From the NCBI GenBank assembly GCA_030141605.1, contig JAQGDQ010000138.1, positions 184,001-248,000 on the forward strand: a stretch of DNA of 64,000 nucleotides. The letters are read 5' to 3'. Below are positions 55,601 to 64,000 of the stretch, one piece after another. How positions within the stretch are numbered: the stretch's first letter is position 1; each line of letters opens with the position of its first letter. The notes beneath the pieces are model-generated. The model was not told where the DNA came from and searched no databases. It saw nothing but the letters and a program-made list of their open reading frames with translations. The stretch comes from Tubiluchus corallicola (taxonomy: Eukaryota > Priapulida > Priapulimorpha > Priapulimorphida > Tubiluchidae). Both the position numbers and the translations under genes were made by a program.

Positions 55601-58600
55601 GAAGGCCCTGGAGGTCCTGGCATTTCTGAAATGAAAACATAATAACGGCTATAAATTAAGGGTTTGAATAAAAACTCATTTAAAAATTAAAAAGGCAAAC
55701 GTCACAGCTCTGTAACTGCTATTAGAGCTGCAGCATAAATTTTGGAGCATTCTGGCGTTCTTAGGGTTATTGTTAAGAATGTGCTTTTGTGCTTTTTTTA
55801 TTAATCGCTAATTACTGATCCAGAAGAGATTATAGTTTTTGCCATTTTAATGTAGTTTAATCATAGATAAGAATACCGTATTTCCATTCCTAACATATAG
55901 AAACTGGCTCGTGAGTGATCAAATTCGGAGTTATCGTTGCAAAACAATTGCTTTTTAAAATGCCGTTGGGTCGGCACTTTCTGTAAACACTGGAAAAATG
56001 TGGGAATCAGTGTACTAGAAGAAAATATTTAAAGATGCGATGGATTTAATCAGCTCTGCTGTTATGATCCTAAACTTCGTGTAAGACTCATAAGTGTAGG
56101 ATACGAAATTTAGTAAATTTTTGAACAAACCATTCGGCAATATCGTGATCAAATTGACATGACAGTAAATTTTTAACTTTTTATTACACGAGAAACCAGC
56201 ATTTCTTCTAATAGTAGGCTTAATCCGGTTATTCAAATTACAGAAATGTTTAGAACGAATTTAGACACAAAAACCGGTTGTCAAGAAAACGATTGACATA
56301 ATTCATGACACCAGATAAGTAGGAAGTTTCTCTTAAAATACAAATGATGATGATGATTAATTTTTAATTTTAAAAATACATCTTTTCATGAATTAACCTC
56401 TAGTTGCAGGCAAAGTTTAATTTAATTATTATCATCATCTCTATATTCACACGTCCTCTCACATGACCCTCGCAATTACTTTAGACCACACTCAACCACA
56501 ACCTAACCTCAACCTTGTCAACCACTGATGTTATCTAACAATGTTGAGAGTATTAGACTGCATAAATAAAAACTTACAGTAGGACAAAAACTAACCTAAG
56601 AAAAATAAACAGGGCCTCAATAAACGTGTTTTATTGCCTACACGATTACGACACTGTGTAGCCTCTTCCTTACCATCTAAAAATTGTCTTAATATGGCTT
56701 TTTTGGGTCCCAGAAATGGACCTATACCAGTGCTAAGCTACCCTATGGCAAAGACCATCGTATAAAAACTTAATCTAGAAATGTATAAGAAATAAAAAAT
56801 TATCCCACGAGATGGTATCGATAAGTGAAATTTTAGGCTTTGGCTCAAGGACTATAAGTATTTAATTCATTTATTGCTTGTTTAATACCTTTCATTTTTT
56901 CAGAACGCAATATGTATCTATTGCAGTCTTTTAGGTTTTTTGCAATTTAGCAAAAACAAGTAGATACATTAAGTGCATCTAAATTTGAGTTTATTTTGAA
57001 CTTGCTTACTTATAGAACTTCAGCAAATTGTACGCTTCGCTTAGCACACTGCTCGTTGATTACAAAACGTCGCTTCAAAATTTTCAGGCAGTAAAGCTAA
57101 GGGGTAAAAAGCCCACTACACACCAGTTTATGTACAACTAATACGATGTTATAAGATTGTCAAAAATTATAACGAGAAAAATACATTTACGGCTATTAAA
57201 ATTATTACGCAACATGCCAAATTGCTAATTAACGTAGAACTAATTTATCATGATAATTATAGAATTATCTGCATCTGTGAAAGCACATCTAATCCTAGTC
57301 TGCATATGAGCTGCATCATTGAAAATTTCAGTAGAGCAATAAACTAAACGAAGCTCAATTAAACATTTAATTCTTACATGTTTCAATAATAAAATTTTCT
57401 TTTACAACATTTACAAACTTATTAATTAACGATTTCCTTCTTAGTATGCATTATAAGTTTAAGATGTTAATTAAAAATACTCACCTGGTTCTCCATCGTC
57501 ATCATCATCATCATCTGTAAAAAAGTGAAGTGCGCATTACAAAAGCAATTAACTGTGTACTGTGCGATGGTGTCCATGTGTACTGTTTCAAGTTTAAATT
57601 CGTATGCCTATGATAATAAAATATTCCTTGATCTGGGGGAATACGTTGGATCCATTATCTGTGTTGTGATCGAAAAAACTTTCCACTGTTCCTCAAAGAT
57701 TTACAACATCAGGTTTACTTGTTGAACACTAACCGTTATGCCCTGACTGTGAAATTTCAAGTAATATATACATTTAAAAAAATAAAAGGAAGGATGTGAA
57801 CAAGCAAGCGATGATGAGAAGTACAATACTCTAGCAGCGGCCTCACAATTGTGAATTCCAAGAGGTAGCTAAATTGTTCATGTTCTTAAAGTTGTAAAAA
57901 CCATGTTTACAACTTTAGCAACTTGTCTCTCGCAATATTTGTTGAATTTTAAGTCTAAGCATACAATCATTTCCAGATATTTACATGTTATATTTACATA
58001 TTAAATTTATAAAATGTACGCGGTTTAAAATTATTAAAGGTGCATGTAATAAACTTTTACGATAAAGTTCATGGTACGATAAAATATGGGACCAGAATGC
58101 GTTATCTAAATGAGATTGTGGTTAGTCTGATAGAGCTCACAAAGTGCAGCTAGTTGATGTTTACTTCTGTTGTTGACGCATTGCTTTATACAAAACTAAT
58201 AAGTACCTTCAAATTCCCCGCATCACCTAATGAAAGGCAGCTTGCAATGAAGAAGCAACAGAAAAGTGTATACCGTAGTAAACGTGATTATGTCAAGCTT
58301 AATTATTCCGCCGACTGTGGTGATAACTTTCTTATTTTGTAATTTATGCCATCAGTTTCCTGATCGAATACGTCTACAACACAGAAATCATGACCTTCTT
58401 TATTTTTAAATATTTTAAATGGAACAACATTATAATTTTACTTTTTTCACAAAATTGCTGCCAAATGTTATGGGAGCCGTTAACGACACCACCATAATCG
58501 TAAATATTACTATTACTGTCATTATCACTAGATGTTTCCGTCACTTTATTTGACAAATAGTGGCTGAAATAAGTTAACATAATTATGTGACCATTCAAGC

Positions 58601-61600
58601 TCCTGTTTGTCAAACAGAAGGTCGTACCATTCCTTGAATATTCAAGTGATATGTGACCATGAGAAAGAAGTAACTGACGCCGTATCCAAATGGCCAGGCA
58701 TCGCCCACAATAGCTTTATTGTAGCTGAATCAGCTAATGTGGGAAAATTCGACCAAGGAGAATTAAGAGATGCGTAGTTACAAGATGAATTACTTGACGT
58801 ACTACAAAAATTTATATGAATCCAAAGATACATTTGTTGACATCTTTAAATATTTTCTCTAAAACAAGTTAAAAGTTCTGACTATTTCGATTATTTCCTA
58901 CAACGGAAAAGTAAAAAATATGTTAATGAAATTTTATTGAGCATTTATTTATTGTAAAATTTACAACTTGCATATTCACTGCATACACCACGCAGTTTCT
59001 GAAAATACAGTGTAATAACAAAGCAAAAAAGCACGCTACACGCTTGCACGAAATTTGTGAATGCACTTTTGTAGCTACGCCTACATGCGCATCAAGTTGA
59101 CCGAAGTATAGAAGCTAAACTATAATTTCGATTGTATGATGTGACGAGAAATTTGAGAGATTTTTTTCTAGATGATCCTGTACAAAGTGCATGCTTTTAA
59201 ATTCTATTTATTAAAAAATCGTGATTAATTTTAAGAAGAACAGCGATTTTTTTAATACTTATGCATTTGTCGAAGCAACAAAAGCCGGTGCACGCCATCA
59301 GGCTTATGGTGATGCTCAACTAACATTGTCGATATCACTTTCCTGCATATCAGGGCCTGGGTTCTGCTCTTTCTTTCCACGGCTGTACAATGTTTTTTCG
59401 TAATTTTTTTCTTAATTGTATTTGTGAGAAAGCACGTAGAAACACCAAGTGAAGTCACCCGCTATTAAAGATAACAAATTAAAAAAACCCAAAAAACACG
59501 TTTTGTGAGGTCGAGTAATTGCGCGATTTCAAAAGGTGAAAATGTTGTTAAACAAATTAAATTAAACACTTTCTGTTTGCATACATTGAAGATAAGCCTC
59601 TAATCTATTCTACATGTAAGATCTAAAATTAAAATTTTGATAAGCACAGCTTTTTAACAGTTTTTTTTGTATTTATGGATAGCAAATGTTATATGACACG
59701 ATAATATATAAGTATTTGCTGAAATACAGGTAAAATTGCATAGTACGAGTGCCTTATCTGAAATACATTTTTGTGAAATTACGTTGTGACTGTACGAGTA
59801 ATGCAGCAGTAACAACAGTGCTATGGCGCAATAAACACTCCCTGGAGACTTTGTGCAATATTGACTGTTTGGCTTGTAGTGCGGTGCTGTATGCCACCTC
59901 ACCATGTACAGTACCACTTGTGTACCCCCCTGCGCGAAGCCATACTGTGTAACACATCGCCGTGCCCGCACAATCATGTACCGCATCGTCGAGCACCGCG
60001 TCGTTGTGTACCACAGGGCGATACACAAATGCGTGGTACACAACGAAGCGGTACATGACAAGTCAGTACACAGTGCTGCGGGACATAGCGAGGCGATATG
60101 CGACCCATCGTACAGTCGAATGTGCAGGAACTGTCACAGCGTTGCTATTACCAATGGCTTACCAACACGTTTTGATGTTGTAGCCTGCCTGTTTTGATGA
60201 TACAAGCTACACCACGTAGCATAAAAAACTTACCTACTATATATGCAAATATGATTTTATGTACGCATTTTATGGCAATAAATTAATAAATCGATAATAA
60301 ATCAGTATGTGCTGTGTTTTGTATATTTGGCTAAGTGCTTCAAAATTCCTAACAACTTCTTTTATGTTTCTACTTGCCTAACATGCCTGATTGCGTTATT
60401 TAATATTTGTGAATATAATATAGGTTTTCTTCTAAAAGAATCAATAGGTTTAACAAGAAAAAATTGAAATTACGTATTTGAAGTTCCGAATTTCAAATCG
60501 GACATTGCATAACCAAAGCAATGGCAGATAAACTATTAAGCAGATATAAAGCCCATCAAACAAGTGAAACAGCTTACATTGTGCGTGGACAGCAAATCTG
60601 AGGAAGTTTTGCCCATAACCATTAAATTAAAGATTTTTTTGAAAACTGTTTTGTCGTGGATATGGTAAGTAAATTGGCTTACATAAATAATAAAATTAAA
60701 TAGAATTATTATTGGATATATGAACGAATTATTTAAGAGAAAAGTTTTCAAAATTAAAATTTAATGGCATAAAGGTATAGGCATAAAATTATAATTTCTC
60801 TTAAAGAGTTAGCTATAAGAATCCAGGTAACAAAATCACAGATAACAAGTTGCAGAAAAAAGTGACGGATAATAGTGACAGGAAAAAAGTCACTGGGAGG
60901 AAAGAAATAACCCTAACCCTAACTCTAACCCTAAGTGCTATTGCTGAGGGAAGCAGGAACCGTGGCCACTAGTTATGTGAGAAACATTTTACATTGTTTG
61001 CCATATATGGTAATATTGGCTTGACGGGATTTGGCTCTCATGGAAAGGCCCACAATGACATGGTTGCTAGGGCTGACCACCATGGGACACCAATGGGCCA
61101 TAATTACCCAACAAAAATGATGCAATATACTATATTGATAGTCCCTATGGTTATCCTTGCGGCACTATTGTGAATACCTTGAATAATACTGGAAAGTAGT
61201 GAAATTAGACAACGTTTTATTTGAACATCAATACATTTAAGCTAAAATGGCCTTTCGGGTCTGGCTTCACAAAATGCCGCGTACCCAACTTCTGTCCCAC
61301 TTTGTCAACCACTAATGCAATGATGTTATGTAACAATATTGAGAGTATTACACTGCATAAGTAAAAACTTACAGTAGGACAAAAACTAACCTAAGAAAAA
61401 TAAACAGGGTCTCAATAAATGTGTTTTCGGGCTATTCTGAGATGGTGCCAGTTTCTAGACTGTACACCATAACGTGCCATTCAATTTTTTTATTACAATG
61501 TAGATGATTACAATGGTCCATAACATAATACTAAACAAAGTAAGCATTTAATGCCTACACGATTACGACACTGTATAGCCTCTTCCTTACCATCTAAAAG

Positions 61601-62419
61601 TTTGTCTTAATATGGCTTTTTTGGGTCCCAGAAATGGACCTGTACCAGTGCTAAGCTACCCTATGGCAAAGTCCATCGTATAAAAACTTAATCTAGAAAT
61701 GTATAAGAAATAAAAAATTATCCCACGAGATGGTATCGATAAGTGAAATTTTAGGCTTTGGCTCAAGGACTATAAGTATTTAATTCATTTATTGCTTGTT
61801 TAATACCTTTCATTTTTTCAGAACGCAATATGTATCTGTTGCAGTCTTTTAGGTTTTTTGCAATTTGGCAAAAATAAGTAGATACATTAAGTGTATCTAA
61901 ATTTGGGTTTATTTTTTGAACTTGCTTACTTATAGAACTTCAGCAAATTGTACGCTTCGCTTAGCACAGTGCTCGTTGATTACAAAACGTTGCTTCAAAA
62001 TTTTCAGGCAGTAAAGCTAAGGGGTAAAAAGCCCACTGCACACCAATTTATGTACAGCTAATACGATGTTACTAAGATTGTCAAAAATTATAACCAGAAA
62101 AATACATGTACCGCTATTAAAATTATTACGCAATATGCCAAATTGCTAATTAACGTAGAACTTATTTATCATAATAAGTATAGAATTATCTGCATCTGTG
62201 AGAGCACACCTAATCCTACTCTGCATATGAGCTGCATCATTGAAAATTTCAGTAGAGCAATAAACTAAACGAAGCTCAATTAAACATTTAATTCTTACAT
62301 GTTTCAATAATAAAATTTTCTTTTACAACATTTACAAACTTATTAATTAAGGATTTCCTTCTTAGTATGCATTATAAATTTAAGGTGTTAATTTAAAACA
62401 TTCACCTGGTTCTCCATCG

Positions 62420-62480
<61 letters not shown>
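51268..62480 (-). CDS. Collagen-like gene with polyaspartate microexons (partial at its 5' side)
   Basis: Transcript order: duplicated poly-Asp microexons 62480-62406 and 57514-57485, a 729-nt Gly-X-Y exon 55625-54897, and a probable terminal exon 51482-51268. All junctions are GT-AG, and every internal boundary is phase 1, so either or both microexons can be included without breaking the frame. Upstream exons, including any signal peptide, are not recognisable in the window. The deduced order is Asp run, GEP, Gly-X-Y domain of about 240 residues with two short interruptions, then a ~70-residue non-collagenous tail. The protein is presumably a secreted matrix or membrane-associated collagen; no C1q, fibrillar COLFI or NC4/NC1 domain is visible to place it in a named class. 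Frame continuity is seen; transcript use is inferred. Confidence 0.75.
52544..52634. repeat. (TC)n microsatellite
   Basis: About 40 near-perfect TC units ending in CCCTCTCCCTC variants. They lie inside the putative 3.4-kb intron of the collagen-like gene. The overlapping minus-strand frame of alternating Arg/Glu is an artefact. Confidence 0.98.
53607..53690. repeat. Four-copy 21-bp minisatellite
   Basis: Four head-to-tail 21-bp units of the type TGTACGGGACGAAACCAGCA(A/G) start at 53607, 53628, 53649 and 53670, with 1-4 differences each. Being a multiple of three, it keeps a plus-strand frame open as a 7-residue repeat (VRDETSN-like), but no gene context supports translation. Confidence 0.9.
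54750..54761. repeat. C12 tract
   Basis: An uninterrupted run of 12 C lies 136 bp beyond the donor of the collagen Gly-X-Y exon. Confidence 0.9.
54897..55625 (-). CDS. Collagen Gly-X-Y exon (729 nt)
   Basis: The exon starts after a TTTCATTTCAG acceptor and ends at CCTG|GTAAGA. It is 729 nt with phase 1 at both ends. Numbering from the internal Met, the Gly-X-Y pattern runs from residue 3 to 243. It is interrupted at GVCPVCPPG (Cys38 and Cys41) and at GTGKGLKG (203-210). Acidic and Asn/Asp-rich triplets ([15 protein letters not shown]) occupy about 66-80, and [13 protein letters not shown] at 140-152 is basic. Hydroxylation-competent X-Pro-Gly triplets dominate. A whole triple helix in one exon differs from fibrillar collagens, where 45/54-nt exons are usual. 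Antisense frames on the plus strand are shadows of this repeat. Confidence 0.95.
56514..58450. repeat. Segmental duplication, copy 1
   Basis: From TTGTCAACCACT at 56514 this block matches 61301 onward at high identity, with only scattered substitutions over long runs. It includes the short poly-Asp microexon. Relative to copy 2 it lacks ~123 bp (after about 56631), 45 bp of microexon repeat, and ~582 bp (after about 57735). Its right limit cannot be fixed because copy 2 runs off the window. Confidence 0.95.
57485..57514 (-). CDS. Poly-Asp microexon, short copy (30 nt)
   Basis: The exon lies between TTTTTTACAG and GTGAGT. Reading in the phase required by the Gly-X-Y exon it is AT|GAT GAT GAT GAT GAC GAT GGA GAA CCA|G, i.e. 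seven Asp (the first completed from the upstream exon) then Gly-Glu-Pro. The following junction makes Glu (G|AA). Read in the other phase it would be a run of Met codons, but that phase destroys the collagen frame downstream. Confidence 0.75.
59860..60115. repeat. Degenerate 15-bp-period minisatellite
   Basis: A GC-rich island in AT-rich DNA is built of diverged units around GCGGTACACAACGAA. The period is best seen by translation: the plus strand gives [20 protein letters not shown] and the minus strand [15 protein letters not shown], both 5-residue repeats. All three plus-strand frames and several minus-strand frames are open because of the period, so none is evidence of a gene. Confidence 0.65.
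60908..60934. repeat. Short interstitial telomere-like repeat
   Basis: Four consecutive CCCTAA-type hexamers, one with a T substitution (CTCTAA). This is the TTAGGG motif of most animal telomeres. The run is too short to mark a chromosome end. Confidence 0.8.
62406..62480 (-). CDS. Poly-Asp microexon, expanded copy (75 nt)
   Basis: Same acceptor (TTTTTTACAG), same GGAGAACCAG end and same phase 1-1 structure as the 30-nt copy. The repeat core is expanded from 5 to 20 ATG/GAT units, so it encodes 22 Asp then Gly-Glu-Pro. The expansion (45 nt) keeps the frame. The donor is GTGAAT instead of GTGAGT, losing the consensus G at +5, so splicing of this copy may be weaker. It could be an alternative or additional exon of the same gene, or belong to a duplicated gene copy to the right. 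Confidence 0.6.
62421..62480. repeat. (CAT)20 coding-position microsatellite
   Basis: Twenty uninterrupted CAT units on the plus strand (ATG/GAT on the minus) occupy most of the expanded microexon and abut its acceptor. The homologous run in copy 1 has five units. Perfect purity suggests recent expansion. Confidence 0.97.
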
Positions 62481-62481
<1 letters not shown>

Positions 62482-64000
62482 TGTAAAAAAGTGAGGTGCG
62501 CATTACAAAAGTAATTAACTGTGTACTGTGCGATGGTGTCCATGTGTTCTGTTTCAAGTTTAAATTCGCATGCCTATGATAATAAAATATTCCTTGATCT
62601 GGGGAATACGTTGGATCCATTATCTGTGTTGTGATCGATTTTGTAAAAAACTTTCCACTCTTCCTCAAAGATTTACATCAGGTTTACTTGTTGAACACTA
62701 ACCTTTATTAATACAAGTGTTCTTGTACTTCATTCTGCACATACACACAAATACATAAAACACAATACAAAAATACATATTCAATACAAAATCTGGCATA
62801 AAAAATGAAACTAAATGTTACTCAAATAAATATATTTGCAACTTGAAATTATTTAGTCTACGATGAAAATTTTATCATTATTACTGGTTTACTATTTCGT
62901 CTGTTTAGGAATTCCATATCCTAATAATTTCCAAAGGAAAATCTATATACATCCAATCTTCCAAAATTCCTAACTAATTGTGACTACATAAACACCTACG
63001 TGGGCCAAAGTGAAAGTTTGCTGTTGAGTTGCATATTTTATAGACAATGACAAGTGCCTTTGATGAGGATTCTAAACAAATTTAGATTCCAGATTCAAGA
63101 TTGTTTATTTTGCATCAACACAAATGACGACTCATAACATTAAAAACACAGAAATTTCAATAATTCAATAGTTAACAAGAAGTATAAATATACTAAATAA
63201 GAAACAAATTTTGAAATATACCTAAATTAAATGCTTAGTTAATTGAATTGTGTTGCAGGCCATTAAGGAAACTAAGCTTGTAAAAATGCCCTGACTGTGA
63301 AATTTCAAGTAATATATACATTTAAAAAAATAAAAGGAAGGATGTGAACAAGCAAGCGATGATGAGAAGTACAATACTCTAGCAGTGGCCTCACAATTGT
63401 GAATTCCAAGAGGTAGCTAAATTGTTCATGTTCTTAAAGTTGTAAAAACCATGTTTACAACTTTAGCAACTTGTCTCTCGCAATATTTGTTGAATTTTAA
63501 ATCTAAGCATACAATCATTTCCAGATATTTACATGTTATATTTACATATTAAATTTATAAAATGTACGCGGTTTAAAATTATTAAAGGTGCATGTAATAA
63601 ACTTTTACGATAAAGTTCATGGTACGATAAAATATGGGACCAGAATGCGTTATCTAAATGAGATTGTGGTTAGTCTGATAGAGCTCACAAAGTGCAGCTA
63701 GTTGATGTTTACTTCTGTTGTTGACGCATTGCATTATACAAAACTAATAAGTACCTTCAATTTCCCCGCCCCACCTTAATGAAAGGCAGCTTGCAATGAA
63801 GAAGCAACAGAAAAGTGTATACCGTAGTAAACGTGATTATGTCAAGCTTAATTATTCCGCCGACTGTGGTGATAACTTTCTTATTTTGTAATTTATGCCA
63901 TCAGTTTCCTGATCGAATACGTCTACAACACAGCAATCATGACCTTCTTTATTTTTAAATATTTTAAATGGAACAACATTATAATTTTACTTTTTTCACA

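Larger units (their letters stand above)
58451..61300. other. Spacer between the two duplication copies
   Basis: No exon or collagen triplet was found on the minus strand. Contents are the 15-bp-period minisatellite (59860-60115) and a short telomere-like run (60908-60934), listed separately; the rest is AT-rich. The open frames at 58374-58613, 58642-58833 and 59221-59458 show no family resemblance. Confidence 0.5.
61301..64000. repeat. Segmental duplication, copy 2 (runs off the window)
   Basis: Matches 56514-58450 in the same orientation. Copy-specific segments are 61428-61550 (~123 bp), the expanded trinucleotide run in the microexon, and 62704-63285 (~582 bp, AT-rich, no coding potential). 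The last aligned base is the window end, so the duplication extends further right. Confidence 0.95.

Noticed and set aside
55048-55634. Plus-strand open frames antisense to the collagen exon
   Set aside because: Gly-X-Y repeats keep the complementary frames open; the minus-strand frame has clear collagen periodicity and splice sites.
58154-58342. 62-codon plus-strand frame present in duplication copy 1
   Set aside because: In copy 2 a one-base insertion near 63777 shifts the frame, and the DNA outside the frame is just as conserved, so conservation reflects recent duplication rather than coding.
59654-60197. Several overlapping frames of 65-135 codons on both strands
   Set aside because: They overlap the 15-bp-period minisatellite, which keeps many frames open at once; no domain is recognisable.

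Overview
The window is animal nuclear DNA. It is AT-rich by eye, genes are interrupted by GT-AG introns of about 75 bp to several kb, and the intergenic space is full of decayed transposons, inverted-repeat elements and microsatellites. Four multi-exon genes can be read with matching splice phases: a Kv-beta potassium-channel subunit, an Ebony-type beta-alanyl-amine synthetase, STARD7 and SLC35E2. Part of a fifth gene, collagen-like, is also present. Ebony plus Kv-beta and this gene density suggest an invertebrate; I cannot assign a phylum from sequence alone.

Layout, left to right. 1-4888: noncoding, with a 293-bp inverted-repeat element, one copy of an interspersed repeat family and a ~590-bp element with terminal inverted repeats (TIRs). 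4889-12746 (or 14616), plus strand: Kv-beta, whose 5' exons lie outside the window and whose 3' end is ambiguous because a stop codon overlaps a consensus splice donor. Its introns hold a CR1/L2-like LINE remnant and long trinucleotide repeats. 14617-19851: noncoding. 19852-22909, plus: complete two-exon ebony homologue of 882 codons. 22910-31286: noncoding, with tRNA-derived fragments, a degenerate tandem array, an orphan open stretch and a TIR-bearing repeat that is the inverted relative of the one at 1.3-2.0 kb. 31287-36741, minus: seven-exon STARD7 homologue (403 aa). 36.8-40.5 kb: two decayed LINE copies of one family in opposite orientation, flanking a MITE-like element. 41893-48877, plus: seven-exon SLC35E2 homologue (386 aa). 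51268 to at least 62480, minus: collagen-like gene.

The most interesting locus is the collagen gene. A 729-nt exon carries almost the whole Gly-X-Y domain. Upstream lies a 30-nt phase 1-1 microexon encoding a run of Asp followed by Gly-Glu-Pro. That microexon sits in a segmental duplication, and its second copy (62406-62480) has expanded in frame from 5 to 20 ATG/GAT repeat units, raising the encoded Asp run from 7 to 22. Otherwise the genes are housekeeping or neural/pigment functions with no evident joint pathway: K+ channel regulation, amine conjugation, mitochondrial phosphatidylcholine transfer, Golgi/ER-type solute transport and extracellular matrix. I see no operon-like organisation, CRISPR array or intact mobile element.
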